This document shows, in pieces, positions 8,963 to 18,129 of a stretch of DNA of 64,000 nucleotides (its first letter is position 1; each line of letters starts with the position of its first letter). The DNA comes from Phycisphaerales bacterium UBA5793. Lineage in GTDB: Bacteria > Planctomycetota > Phycisphaerae > Phycisphaerales > UBA5793. A program made the position numbers and the translations under genes. The notes beneath the pieces are model-generated. The model was given only the letters and a program-made list of their open reading frames with translations. It did no database searches and had not been told where the DNA came from. The stretch is from NCBI GenBank assembly GCA_002418285.1, contig DIDT01000024.1:40122-104121 (forward strand), given 5' to 3'.

Positions 8963-9647
8963 ATCACTGTCGTTGTTCGCGCTGTGCGCGATCGGTCTGC
9001 CGATGGCGGCTTTCATTGTCGGCTGCAAGAAGGAAGAGCCGCCACCGCCGCCGCCGCCGCCACCGCCGCAGGGACCGACGACGGTGGATCCAAATTCAGT
9101 CGCGGAGTACCTGACTCTCGACTCAAAGGTCAAGCTGCAGAACGCCAAGCCGATGGAGTGCAGTGAGGACGAGGTCAAGGCGATCCTCGAATTCATGAGC
9201 GACTTTGCTTCAGGCAATGCCGAGGCACTGCGTCCGAAGATGGATGCAACGGGCAAGAAGGTGCTTGACGATCTGGTTGAGAGCGGCCAGTGGAAAGAGG
9301 AGACGTCGAAGATCGTCGAAGTCGATCTCATCGATCGCGTCAGCATGCCGATGGGCACCGGGAACGTCGTTTCGTTCAGCGTGGTGTTGCCCCAGGCCGG
9401 TCGCGTCCAGCAAGACTGGCTGGTGACGCAGCGCGGCGATCTGTACCAGTTCTCTCCCTTCGCGGTGGTGCCCGTGAGCAAGCAATCGATCGCGGCGGCC
9501 GAGAAGGCAATCGCCGACGCGACTGGCGATGGGCAGCCATCGGATCAACAGCCGGATAATCGACCTCCAACCGATCCTCGCAAGCGTGTTCCGCAGCCGA
9601 CGGATCCTGGTAATCCGCCGCCGGGCAAGAGCCCTGGCTCGCCCTGA
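8943..9647 (+). CDS. lipoprotein with proline-run linker, inserted in the fab operon
   Basis: 234 residues. A signal segment ends in AAFIVGCKK, which fits a lipobox (I-V-G-C), so the mature N-terminus should be lipid-anchored. A run of ten prolines follows. The middle part (about residues 50-180) is mixed helix/strand with no family I recognise, and the last 45 residues are rich in Pro, Asp and Gln. It overlaps fabD by 20 bp and is followed by fabG, so it is co-expressed with fatty-acid synthesis. A role in the envelope is inference only. Confidence 0.85.
   Translation: MTSLTRKSLSLFALCAIGLPMAAFIVGCKKEEPPPPPPPPPPQGPTTVDPNSVAEYLTLDSKVKLQNAKPMECSEDEVKAILEFMSDFASGNAEALRPKMDATGKKVLDDLVESGQWKEETSKIVEVDLIDRVSMPMGTGNVVSFSVVLPQAGRVQQDWLVTQRGDLYQFSPFAVVPVSKQSIAAAEKAIADATGDGQPSDQQPDNRPPTDPRKRVPQPTDPGNPPPGKSPGSP
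9043..9070 (+). repeat. CCG/CCA triplet repeat coding for a proline run
   Basis: Consecutive proline codons, mostly CCG and CCA, inside the lipoprotein gene. It probably forms a stiff spacer between the lipid anchor and the folded domain, and is a likely site of slippage. Confidence 0.8.
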
Positions 9648-9686
9648 GTTCAGCTCTCTTTGGCACACATTGGGAATGGGATGGGA

Positions 9687-10427
9687 ATGAGCGACGAGAA
9701 GCGCGTGGCTTTCATTACCGGCGCAAGCCGGGGCATCGGACGTGCCGTGGCAGAGCGTCTCGCAAGAGATGGTCGGCATGTAGTGCTTGTGAGCCGTACT
9801 CCCGGGCCGCTGGGCGATTTGAAATCCTCAATTGCACAGACCGGCGGTTCGGCCTCAACGCTGGTCTGCGATGTCGGCGACTCCAAGGCGCTTGCTGAGG
9901 CCGTGACTGATACCGCCAAGTCGTTGGGGCGTCTTGACATTCTGGTGAACAATGCAGGGATCACGCGGGACGGCCTGCTGCTGCGTATGAGCGATGAGGA
10001 TTTTGACGAGGTGATCCGGGTCAATCTCAAATCAGCGTTCGTCACCTGCCGGGCCGCCGCCCGGCCGATGATGAGCAACCGCTGGGGGCGCATGGTGAAT
10101 ATCAGTTCGATCTCGGGCCGCGTGGGTCGGGCGAGCCAGGTGAACTACTGCGCCGCCAAGTCCGGGCTGATCGGGATGACCAAGGCTATCGCCAAGGAGT
10201 TTGCGACCAAGGGCATCACCGCAAATGTGGTAGCGCCCGGCTTTATCGAAACGGACATGACGTCTGATCTACCCGACGCGGTGAAGGACGAAGCGAGGAA
10301 CATCACGCCCATGCGGCGATTCGGCCAGGCGGGTGAGATTGCGGCAGCTGTGGCCTATTTCACTGCTGAGGATGCTGGATTCGTGACGGGAGAAGTTTTG
10401 GCCGTGGCGGGTGGAATGGGCATGTGA
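9687..10427 (+). CDS. fabG: 3-oxoacyl-ACP reductase
   Basis: 246 residues of a classical short-chain dehydrogenase that reduces beta-ketoacyl-ACP with NADPH. TGASRGIG binds the cofactor, NNAG follows, and the catalytic Ser-Tyr-Lys is in NISSISGRVG...NYCAAKSG. I chose the ATG at 9687 (MSDEKR); an ATG at 9681 and a TTG at 9660 are also in frame. A GGGA stretch just upstream could serve as the ribosome site for either ATG. Confidence 0.94.
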   Translation: MSDEKRVAFITGASRGIGRAVAERLARDGRHVVLVSRTPGPLGDLKSSIAQTGGSASTLVCDVGDSKALAEAVTDTAKSLGRLDILVNNAGITRDGLLLRMSDEDFDEVIRVNLKSAFVTCRAAARPMMSNRWGRMVNISSISGRVGRASQVNYCAAKSGLIGMTKAIAKEFATKGITANVVAPGFIETDMTSDLPDAVKDEARNITPMRRFGQAGEIAAAVAYFTAEDAGFVTGEVLAVAGGMGM

Positions 10428-10486
10428 CGGTTGATGGATGTTGGCCGCATCGCTGCGTCGAACGTGCTTTCGTGGCACATCGGGGC

Positions 10487-10515
10487 TTGTAGGCTGCGGT
10501 CCTGACGGCTATATT
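10487..10515 (+). promoter_or_regulatory. candidate acpP promoter
   Basis: TTGTAG at 10487-10492, a 17-nt spacer and TATATT at 10510-10515, inside the 164-nt gap between fabG and acpP. A separate promoter would allow the high ACP expression usually needed. Confidence 0.6.
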
Positions 10516-10591
10516 TCTGCCCCTCGCTGCGGGCTCGACGCTTCGTCAGATGAGTGGAAACGAACGTACCAACCCCTGAGGAGATTCGAAC

Positions 10592-10843
10592 GTGCAAGAA
10601 TCCGAAATCGAAGCCAAGGTGATCAGCATCGTCGCCGAGCAGATGGGCGTCGACAAGTCGCAGATCACGCGCAACACCAGTTTCGTCAACGATCTCAACG
10701 CGGACAGCCTGGATACCGTCGAACTGGTCATGGAACTCGAAGACGAATTCGAGACTTCGATCCCCGACGAAGAAGCCGAGAAGATCCAGACCGTCGGCCA
10801 GGCCGTCGAGTTCATCATGAAGGCCACCTCGGGAGGAGAATGA
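10592..10843 (+). CDS. acpP: acyl carrier protein
   Basis: 83 residues, very acidic. Ser39 in NADSLDTVELVM is the phosphopantetheine attachment site. The start is GTG, preceded by a good GAGGAGA ribosome site. It carries the growing acyl chain for FabD, FabH, FabG and FabF encoded alongside. Confidence 0.97.
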   Translation: MQESEIEAKVISIVAEQMGVDKSQITRNTSFVNDLNADSLDTVELVMELEDEFETSIPDEEAEKIQTVGQAVEFIMKATSGGE

Positions 10844-10967
10844 TCCTCCTTTTTGACCCGCGGCACCACTGGGGGCGGCGGGCCTGTTGTGTCGTTCGGC
10901 GGGCTGCGGCTTGCCGGATGACTGCTCTTCCGCCCATGCAGCCCACGCGCCTACCGATTCCCGTTCC

Positions 10968-12215
10968 ATGAGCAATCCCCCCTCACGTCGTGTCGTCGTC
11001 ACCGGACTTGGGGCGATCTGTAATGTCGGACACAACAGTCTCGACATCTGGAGGGCCATGCGCGAGGGTCGGCCCGGCATGCGGCCCATCGAACGCTTTC
11101 AGGGCGAGCGCTGGTCCGTCAAGTTCGGGGGCGAGGTCATTGACTGGGACGGTAGCGACCGACTCGAGCGCAGTGAACTCAAGCGCCTCGACCGCTTCAC
11201 CATGCTGGGCATGTACGCCGCCATCGAAGCCGCGCAGGACTGCGGCATCGACTTCACCAAGGAAGATCCATTCCGCTGCGGCGTCGTCATCGGCTCGGGC
11301 GTCGGCGGCGTGAACACGATCGAAGAATACATCGACAAGATGCACGTCAAGGGACCGGACCGCGTCACGCCCTTCCTCGTACCACGTTTGATGGTCAACG
11401 CCTGCTCAGGCAACGTGTCGATTCGCTTCGGCCTCAAGGGGCCCAACAGCGCGCCGGCCACGGCATGCGCGTCGGCCGCCAACGCGATCGGCGATGCCTT
11501 CCAGTTGATTCAGGATGGCGACGCGGATGTTATGGTCACCGGCGGGGCCGAAGCCGCGATGACGCCGCTGTGCATGGCCGGCTTCATGGTCATGCGTGCC
11601 CTTTCGACGCGCAACGATGATCCGATGCACGCCTCGCGGCCGTTCGATCACGATCGTGACGGTTTCGTGCTTGCCGAGGGCGCCGGTATTCTGGTCCTCG
11701 AAGAACTTGAGCACGCCAAAAAACGCGGTGCCCGCATTTACTGCGAACTGCTTGGCTTTGGCTCGTCGGGTGACGCCGGCCATATCACCGCCCCCGATCC
11801 GGAAGGAACGGGCGCGGCGAGGTGCATGGCTCTGGCGCTCAAGGACGCCAGGCTCAAGCCCGAGCAGATCGACTACATCAACGCACATGGCACCTCCACG
11901 CCGCTGGGCGACGCGGCCGAGGTCATGGCCATCAGGAGCGTCTTTGGCGAGCACGCCAGCAAACTCGCCATCAGTTCCACCAAGGGCGTCACCGGCCACA
12001 CATTGGGCGCCTCGGGCGGCATCGAGAGCATGGCCGTCGTCCGCACGCTCGCCGAACAGGTCATCCCGCCGACGGTCAATCTGGACAATCCGGATTTTGA
12101 TCTCGACTTCGTGCCCAATGTTGAGCGAAAGGCAAACGTCCGTTACGCGCTCAACAACAGCTTCGGCTTTGGCGGGCACAACGTGACGCTGGTCTTCGGT
12201 CGATACCCTGACTAA
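10968..12215 (+). CDS. fabF: beta-ketoacyl-ACP synthase II
   Basis: 415 residues. It elongates acyl-ACP chains. Cys167 in TACASAANAIG is the nucleophile, with His in NAHGTSTPLGD and His in KGVTGHTLGASGG. The ATG at 10968 gives MSNPPSRRVVVTG, the normal start for the family; the frame is open further upstream without similarity. It is the last gene of the fatty-acid unit. Confidence 0.96.
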   Translation: MSNPPSRRVVVTGLGAICNVGHNSLDIWRAMREGRPGMRPIERFQGERWSVKFGGEVIDWDGSDRLERSELKRLDRFTMLGMYAAIEAAQDCGIDFTKEDPFRCGVVIGSGVGGVNTIEEYIDKMHVKGPDRVTPFLVPRLMVNACSGNVSIRFGLKGPNSAPATACASAANAIGDAFQLIQDGDADVMVTGGAEAAMTPLCMAGFMVMRALSTRNDDPMHASRPFDHDRDGFVLAEGAGILVLEELEHAKKRGARIYCELLGFGSSGDAGHITAPDPEGTGAARCMALALKDARLKPEQIDYINAHGTSTPLGDAAEVMAIRSVFGEHASKLAISSTKGVTGHTLGASGGIESMAVVRTLAEQVIPPTVNLDNPDFDLDFVPNVERKANVRYALNNSFGFGGHNVTLVFGRYPD

Positions 12216-12249
12216 GTCCAAAGCCAGGCTGCCAATGGATCCACACTGA

Positions 12250-13785
12250 TCAGGCAGACGCGCCGGGCTCGATGAGGTCGCGTGTGGCGCGGCTCTCGCG
12301 GATCGGGCGCAGGTTTACCTTGACATCGCGATAGATCTTGCCGCGTCGAAGGCGAAGGGTGACTTCCTCGCCATCGGTGCGGCGGAGAATATCAACGACG
12401 ACCTCTTCGACAGCGAACATGGGGCGGCCGTCGATGGCGGTAATGACGTCTCCGCTGCGAATGCCAGCGACCCGGGCCGCGCCGCCCGGGTTGACGTCGA
12501 GCACCTGCACGCCGTCATTAGCGGCCTGGTCGGCGATCCAGACACCGATGGACGGCTGGCTCCAGCGCACGACCTCGGGGACTTTCTCTTTGCCACCCAG
12601 CCACATGCGGTAGTCGCGTTCGACATCTTCGAGTGGCTTGTCGAACAGCCGCTCGAAGGCGAGGGCTCCGGTGCGATCTTCCGCGTAGGTCGTGAGATAG
12701 AGGCGGTACCACTTCTCGAAGAGGTCTTTCTCTGCGAGGTACTGAAAGATCGCCCGCGCCTCGGCGTACTTGGCCCTGGCGCGGACCTTATTGAACTTGT
12801 CATCTGCCTGCTTGAAGAAGTCGCTCCATCGCGACAGGGCAGCGCTGCGCTTGAGGTTGAGCACAATGTTGAGGCGGGTGTTGTCGAGCACGCGGTAATG
12901 GCCGCTCTCGTCGATGTCGTACATCTCAAACATCGATGCGAGCCCCTCCTGGATCCACATCGGGTGTTCCTGGTCGAGGCGGTCCATCTGGGCGTGGTGC
13001 AGCGCGTGGGTAAGTTCATGGCGCAGCGAGGGGCCGATGTCACGCAGCACAAGCTTTCGCGTATCATGGTCGTAGTAGCCGGCGACGCGCACCGAGCCGA
13101 TCATCTCATCCGCCTTTCCTGGCGTGGGGACGAGCACGAGCACGTACGAATTGGGTGGCCCGTCGAAGATCGTGTCGATCTGCATGCGCATCTGTCTGCG
13201 GATCGTGCTGCGCATGCGATCGAAGGTCTCGCGATCGAGATTGGTCGCCAGCACGAGGCGGAGATCTTCATCTCGCTCGATGATGGCGCTGGTGCCGAGT
13301 ACTTCGCGAGCCCAGTTCTCCATGTACTGGGCGGCGTCGGCGTATCGCTTTTCTATGGAGTCGAGGAGTTTCGTGTAGCGATCATCCTCGCGCAACGGCT
13401 CGAGGTCCGCATCGTGCTTGAGGTGCTCGAAGTTGACAAAGCCGAATTGCACGGCGAGGTCGAGCAGTTTGAAGGCTTCGTCCTTGTAGCCTAGCTTCGT
13501 GACAGCGCAGGCGCTGTTGTAGAGAGCTGTGGTGTCGCGTGGGTCGCTCTGGAGGATCTGTACCCACATGGAGAGAGCCTTCTCCGTCTCTCCCTTGTTG
13601 TACGCTTCGACTGCCTCATCCTGCAGACGATCGATGGCCTCTTCATCGAGTTTGGGTGCAGCGGGCGGGGCAGTCTTCTCGTCCTGCCGGGCCACCGTGG
13701 GCGTGCACAGGCACAGCAGCGTGGCCATCACGCAGAGCCAGAGCGAGAGTCGAGTGAGATGGTCGCGGCGTTGGCGCATGATCAA
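12250..13785 (-). CDS. exported TPR / gluzincin-type peptidase / PDZ protein
   Basis: 511 residues. A signal peptide covers about residues 1-33. A TPR-like pair is at 50-115. A zinc-peptidase-like HELTH is at residues 256-260, followed by an HH and then WIQEGLA at 277-283, the spacing of peptidase-MA-like gluzincins in which the later Glu is the third ligand. A PDZ domain is at about 430-500 (GGAARVAGIRSGDVITAIDG). It probably acts on proteins outside the cytoplasm. The substrate is unknown. It is convergent with fabF and stands alone. Confidence 0.82.
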   Translation of the reverse strand: MIMRQRRDHLTRLSLWLCVMATLLCLCTPTVARQDEKTAPPAAPKLDEEAIDRLQDEAVEAYNKGETEKALSMWVQILQSDPRDTTALYNSACAVTKLGYKDEAFKLLDLAVQFGFVNFEHLKHDADLEPLREDDRYTKLLDSIEKRYADAAQYMENWAREVLGTSAIIERDEDLRLVLATNLDRETFDRMRSTIRRQMRMQIDTIFDGPPNSYVLVLVPTPGKADEMIGSVRVAGYYDHDTRKLVLRDIGPSLRHELTHALHHAQMDRLDQEHPMWIQEGLASMFEMYDIDESGHYRVLDNTRLNIVLNLKRSAALSRWSDFFKQADDKFNKVRARAKYAEARAIFQYLAEKDLFEKWYRLYLTTYAEDRTGALAFERLFDKPLEDVERDYRMWLGGKEKVPEVVRWSQPSIGVWIADQAANDGVQVLDVNPGGAARVAGIRSGDVITAIDGRPMFAVEEVVVDILRRTDGEEVTLRLRRGKIYRDVKVNLRPIRESRATRDLIEPGASA

Positions 13786-13835
13786 TCCTTGTGATCCGTT
13801 GATCCCCGCAGCGGAAAGGGAGGCGAGCGACGATT

Positions 13836-14474
13836 CTATACGCCGGGCTTTCCCTGCCCGGCCTGGTTCAGGACCATCGCGACGGCCTGCGGCAACGCCA
13901 CGAGTTCGAGGGCAAAGACGCGAGCGGCCAGTGTGGCCGGCGTGTCGCTCGCCTGCACGGGACAGCTTTTCTGGAGGATGATGGGGCCGTGGTCGTACTC
14001 GTTGTCCGCGTAGTGCACGGTGCAGCCCGATTCCCGCTCGTGATTCTGCAGGACCGCTTCGTGGACGCGATTGCCATACATCCCTTTGCCGCCATACCTG
14101 GGCAGCAGGGCTGGATGGATGTTGATGACGCGTCCGGCGAAATCATCCGGGATCAGAAGCAGTTTCAGGAAGCCGGCCATGACGACGAGATCGACGCCGA
14201 TGCGCCGGATGGCGTCGAAGACGGCTCGGCTGAAGGCGGCGTCGTCTGTGTGGGCGGCCCGGTCAATCACCATGCAGGGCAGATTGAAACGGCGGGCGCG
14301 GCTGATTCCGCCAGCCTTGGGGTTCGAGGAGATCACCACGGCGATTTCGCACTTGAGCCGCCCGTCCCGGACGTATTGCGCGAGATTCTCGAGCGATCGT
14401 CCGCCGCCACTGATCAGCACCGCAATCGTGGGCCGATATCCTGCAACAGTCTGAGGCGATTGAGCTTGGGTCAT
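13836..14474 (-). CDS. purN: phosphoribosylglycinamide formyltransferase
   Basis: 212 residues. It transfers a formyl group from 10-formyl-THF to GAR in purine synthesis. VLISGGGRSLENL starts the fold, INIHPALLPRYGGKGMYG holds the catalytic Asn and His, and NEYDHGPIIL holds the catalytic Asp. The ATG at 14474 fits the family; the frame extends upstream without similarity. In the first loop the usual SGxGSN reads SGGGRSL, a small departure. Confidence 0.93.
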   Translation of the reverse strand: MTQAQSPQTVAGYRPTIAVLISGGGRSLENLAQYVRDGRLKCEIAVVISSNPKAGGISRARRFNLPCMVIDRAAHTDDAAFSRAVFDAIRRIGVDLVVMAGFLKLLLIPDDFAGRVINIHPALLPRYGGKGMYGNRVHEAVLQNHERESGCTVHYADNEYDHGPIILQKSCPVQASDTPATLAARVFALELVALPQAVAMVLNQAGQGKPGV

Positions 14475-14664
14475 GGGCGATCCGGTGGGAGCGGGAATAA
14501 TCGTACGGGTTTGGGCGGTCGATGATAGCGGCGCTGCGACGCGCACCGCGTCTGCAGAGGGCCGGATTGGTCGGGCTGGCACCGCCTATCATCTCGAAGT
14601 GAACAGCACGCCCGGGGGCCCATGGGCGGATGCCGCACTCGGCTTCTCCCAAGGAGAGAAGGGC

Positions 14665-15453
14665 ATGACCGCTGCAGGACGCCGGCGACGCGGTTTTACG
14701 TTGATTGAGCTGCTCGTCGTCATCTCCATCATCACGTTTCTGATCGGACTGCTGCTTCCGGCGCTGTCGCGCGCCCGTGAAGCGGCGCGAACCGCCGCGT
14801 GCCTGAGCAACTTGCGCCAACTCGCCGTAGGGATCGGGTTGTATCTTGACGATCAGAATGATGGTCTGCCGGCGGGTGTGATGCTCGGCCCGACGTACCG
14901 CGGATTCACGTTCGGGGGCAAGTGGGTGAAGCCGACCAGCCTGCTGCGAAACGGGGTCTTCGCTGCGCCCAAGCCGTATGAGCGTCCGCTGAACCGCTAT
15001 GTGCAGACCGGCGTCAACCTCGGCCGACCGGGCGACCCGGACCCCGTCATCGACGCGATCGATCTGCCGCTCTTTGCGTGCCCGTCGGACAAATCGTTCA
15101 ACTACCAGGAGGCGTTCTATGCCCCCGAGGCGAAGTTCGGCCTGAGCGACTATGACGCCGCGGGGACGAGCTACTCCTACAACGTCTTCTGGAGCCTGGA
15201 TTCGAATCCCCGCGAGGCGCGCCGACGGGTCCGGTCACTCATTCTGACCGACGCGAGCCGTTACGTCTCGGTGCTCGACGACTCTGCTGAGTGGGCGCTG
15301 TGGTTCCATCGGACCAATTCGATTCCGCACCACGGTATCGTGGATCGACACTCCATGCTGTTCTACGACGGGCATGCCGGACAGATCGACATCGACCCGG
15401 CTGATCTCATCACCAGCCAGTACATGGTCGTGTTCGAAAACAACGAACGCTGA
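14665..15453 (+). CDS. pilin-like protein with N-terminal methylation motif (1)
   Basis: 262 residues. A short basic leader RRRRGFTLIEL is cut and methylated by prepilin peptidase in related proteins, followed by a membrane helix ending LLLPALSRAREAA. The rest is a globular exported domain ending with SMLFYDGHAG, the H-x-DG motif typical of planctomycete pilin-like families. AAGGAGAGAA precedes the ATG. Planctomycetes carry many such genes; the function of each is unknown. Confidence 0.85.
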   Translation: MTAAGRRRRGFTLIELLVVISIITFLIGLLLPALSRAREAARTAACLSNLRQLAVGIGLYLDDQNDGLPAGVMLGPTYRGFTFGGKWVKPTSLLRNGVFAAPKPYERPLNRYVQTGVNLGRPGDPDPVIDAIDLPLFACPSDKSFNYQEAFYAPEAKFGLSDYDAAGTSYSYNVFWSLDSNPREARRRVRSLILTDASRYVSVLDDSAEWALWFHRTNSIPHHGIVDRHSMLFYDGHAGQIDIDPADLITSQYMVVFENNER

Positions 15454-15475
15454 ATGTCGCGACCGCAGCTGAGCC

Positions 15476-16429
15476 TTACGCCAGTTCCGGGAACATGTCG
15501 CGGACGACCTTGACGAGATCCTTCACGTGGCTGATGGACTCGTTCATCAGCTTTGTTTCGCCCTCATTGAGATCAATCTCGATGACGCGCTCCACGCCGC
15601 CCGCGCCGAGCACGCAGGGCACGCCGACGAAGTAGCCGCCCACGCCGTATTCCTTGTCGCAGTAGCCGGCGCAGGGCAGGATGCGCTTCTTGTCCTTGAT
15701 GATCGCTTCGGTCATCTGGATGACGCCGCTGGCCGGTGCGTAGTAGGCGCTGGTGCCCATGAGTTTGACGATCTCGCCGCCGCCGACCTTGGCGCGGTCG
15801 GTGATCTCCTGGAGTTTGGCTTCGCTGATGAACTGCGTGATGGGAATGCCGGCAATGTTGGTGAAACGCGGCAGGGGGACCATGTCGTCGCCGTGTCCGC
15901 CGAGGAGCAGGGCGTTGATGTCTTCGACGCTGAAACCCGTTTCCATCGCGAGGAAGGTGCGGAAGCGAGCCACATCGAGGCAGCCGGCCTGGCCGACGAT
16001 GCGCTTGGTCGGGAAGCCGGTCGTCTTCCACGCGGTGTAGACCATCGCGTCGAGCGGGTTGGAGACGACAATGACGATCGAGTCGGGCGCGTACTCGCGG
16101 ATGTTCTCGCTGACGCTCTTGACGATCTTGACGTTTGTCTGGATGAGGTCATCGCGGCTCATGCCGGGCTTGCGCGGCAGGCCGGCGGTGACGACGACGA
16201 CGTCGGAGTTGGCGATGTCCTTGTAGTCCGCCGTGCCGATGATGTTGGCGTCGAAGCGCTCAATTGGCGAGCACTGGGCGAGGTCGAGCATCTTGCCCTT
16301 GACGAGATTCTCAGCCTGCGGGATGTCGAGGACGACGATGTCGCCCAGTTCCTTGGAAGCGGCCCAGAGGGCACAGGAAGCGCCGACGTTTCCACCACCG
16401 ATGATCGAGATTTTCGCTCGTGCGGGCAT
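15476..16429 (-). CDS. mdh: malate dehydrogenase (lactate/malate family)
   Basis: 317 residues. Reversible malate/oxaloacetate conversion with NAD in the TCA cycle. ISIIGGGNVGASCA binds NAD, LPRKPGMSRDDL carries the substrate-binding arginines typical of malate rather than lactate dehydrogenase, VVSNPLDAMVYTAW follows, and GGHGDDMVPL has the catalytic His. The ATG at 16429 has GAAGGAT upstream. The same frame is open far upstream without similarity. Confidence 0.94.
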   Translation of the reverse strand: MPARAKISIIGGGNVGASCALWAASKELGDIVVLDIPQAENLVKGKMLDLAQCSPIERFDANIIGTADYKDIANSDVVVVTAGLPRKPGMSRDDLIQTNVKIVKSVSENIREYAPDSIVIVVSNPLDAMVYTAWKTTGFPTKRIVGQAGCLDVARFRTFLAMETGFSVEDINALLLGGHGDDMVPLPRFTNIAGIPITQFISEAKLQEITDRAKVGGGEIVKLMGTSAYYAPASGVIQMTEAIIKDKKRILPCAGYCDKEYGVGGYFVGVPCVLGAGGVERVIEIDLNEGETKLMNESISHVKDLVKVVRDMFPELA

Positions 16430-16584
16430 GGTTGTGATCCTTCTCAGAGACGGATAAATGGGTGTCAAAGGCATGATAGGCGATCGCCGGATTGGGGAGG
16501 TCGGGGTCCAGTGGGGGTGGTTCAAATCGGGTAACTTACCGGTAGGGCGATATCCGCGCTCCGGCCAGAGTATCGTTTGCCAAG

Positions 16585-17432
16585 ATGACCGAGACGCGAA
16601 AACTCCCGGCGTGTCCGCACTGCGGGTACTGGCTGCGCGTTTGAAGGGCAGGTGTGTCCGGAGTGTGGAAAGACGATCAACTGGAGATGGGCCCGCTCGG
16701 GCACCAAGGCGCAGACACGATTGTCTCGCGGGCTGAACTGGGCCACGCGAGGGGGCAGTCTCAGGCGTAATCTCGGCCATCTTGGTTCTGCTAGGTGCAA
16801 CCGTTCGCGGGCACTCGTACTCGATTGAAGATTCCAACGGTCTGCGAGACTTATTGGGGGACGCTCTGGAGACGAGTCCTGCGATTGTGTTTGCGCTCTT
16901 CGTCGTGTCGCCGCTGCTGAAGCTCGAAGGTCGCTTGCCATGGCCGAGGATTCTCGGCTGCGCCGCGTCGTTCTTGTCGCTAGTTGTTGCTGGGGTTGCA
17001 GCCGAGCGTTTGTTGCGCAACTTGAGTTCGAGTGAGCAAGTGCTGAGCTCCGCCATCGCGGGCGGCGCGTTGGGTGTTCTCGCGCTTGAGTACTTTATGA
17101 CGCTCCCACACCGCATTTCTCGACCTCACCGAGTGCATGGCAGCATTCGCGATTTGCTCAATCTCCGACGCCATCCGTGGCGGGTTCCTTGGGATCGAGC
17201 CATCGCCGGTTTAGTCATCGGTGTCGGTGCCGCTGGGCTGCCTGCGTTGGCCCTGGTGCTGCTCACCGCGCCAGTTACCAGGGCTACGGGAGTCTCTCAT
17301 AACTTGCTTTACCTTGGGTCAACTCTCATCCTGTGGCAAGCCGGTGTCGCCGCCGTGTTCGGCTACTACTCGTTCGAACCAGCCCATCCAGCTACCGCTG
17401 CTTCAGCATCTTCTCAATCACCGTGCGAGTGA
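16585..17432 (+). pseudogene. zinc-ribbon membrane protein broken by two frame changes
   Basis: From the ATG at 16585 the frame reads MTETRKLPACPHCGYWLRV and stops. One frame over, FEGQVCPECGKTINWRW continues the zinc ribbon from about 16640, and a second frame change near 16740-16775 is needed to join the hydrophobic part that runs to 17432 (several membrane segments). Assembled, it would be a CxxCGY...CPECG zinc-ribbon protein with a membrane domain, the same type as the intact gene at 32925. Either the gene has decayed or the sequence has two single-base errors. The 3' end overlaps the toxin gene by 19 bp. Confidence 0.65.
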
Positions 17433-17812
17433 CCAAGTGCTTCATCTGACGGCGGCTCGCCTCGACGAATCCGCACGCGGTGCGGCTCCACGATAGCCAG
17501 TGCGCCCGCAAGTTCGTCGAGGTCTGCCTGTTGCGCGAATCGCTCTATGAACTTGTTGACGGTCAGCGGTCCGAACGTAGGTGGTCGAGACAGGACCACT
17601 CCCGGATGCTCGCCCGGCGGGAACCGCCGCACGTCGGCAAAGTCGAGATCAAGAGTGAAAATCACCCGATCCTCGCGCTTCGCGGCTGCGGCGACTTCCG
17701 AGTCCGGCTGCGAGAGGAGCCCCTCGTCGGCGGCAGTTTCAACGTCGTGGCCGATAGCTGTCAGAGTGCCCTTGAGGTGACGGGACAGATTCTCATCCAA
17801 TTTGATCCTCAT
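17414..17812 (-). CDS. DUF5615-type PIN-like toxin
   Basis: 132 residues. It starts MRIKLDENLSRHL and continues with GHDVETAADEGLL and FTLDLDFADVRRF, the acidic pattern of DUF5615 PIN-like proteins, which are thought to act as RNases. Its ATG overlaps the stop of the DUF433 gene as ATGA, the normal antitoxin-toxin arrangement. The tail is longer and more basic than the core domain. Confidence 0.82.
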   Translation of the reverse strand: MRIKLDENLSRHLKGTLTAIGHDVETAADEGLLSQPDSEVAAAAKREDRVIFTLDLDFADVRRFPPGEHPGVVLSRPPTFGPLTVNKFIERFAQQADLDELAGALAIVEPHRVRIRRGEPPSDEALGHSHGD

Positions 17813-18045
17813 ACCGCCGTCTTCCAGACCTGCTCCCGGGCCAGTTCTCCTGCGTAGGCGAGTGTGGCACGAATGTCGTCGGGCGCCAGCTGGGGATAGT
17901 GATCGATGATCTGCTCAGCCGTAAGACCCTCTGCAAGGCCGTCGAGGATGATTGCAATGGGAATTCGAGTGCCGCGCACGCACGGTCGGCCGGCGCAGAT
18001 GGCTGCATCGATGGCGATCCGATCAAGTAGTTTTCCATCTGCCAT
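17809..18045 (-). CDS. DUF433 antitoxin
   Basis: 78 residues of the DUF433 family, a small winged-helix DNA-binding protein. Signature pieces are CAGRPCVRGTRIPIAIILDGLAEG (in the first half) and LTAEQIIDHYPQL. It precedes and overlaps the PIN-like toxin gene and probably neutralises it and represses the shared promoter. GAGGA precedes the ATG. Confidence 0.85.
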   Translation of the reverse strand: MADGKLLDRIAIDAAICAGRPCVRGTRIPIAIILDGLAEGLTAEQIIDHYPQLAPDDIRATLAYAGELAREQVWKTAV

Positions 18046-18078
18046 GATGTTTCCTCAGGTTCGACGGTCTGTTTATCA

Positions 18079-18107
18079 AGAATACACGGTTTTTCGAGTT
18101 CGGCCAA
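18079..18107 (-). promoter_or_regulatory. candidate promoter of the toxin-antitoxin pair
   Basis: On the minus strand TTGGCC (18107-18102), a 17-nt spacer and TATTCT (18084-18079), about 35 nt before the antitoxin ATG. Confidence 0.5.
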
Positions 18108-18129
18108 TCTGAAGCAAAGCGGTGCGCGC

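Noticed and set aside
9043..9070. A possible short CRISPR-like or tandem DNA repeat
   Set aside because: It is simply consecutive proline codons in frame with the lipoprotein gene.
15527..16534. A 335-codon plus-strand frame
   Set aside because: It is antisense to malate dehydrogenase, whose frame has all catalytic motifs.
16515..16545. A GGTTCAAATC that looks like a tRNA T loop
   Set aside because: No flanking T-stem complementarity and no anticodon arm.
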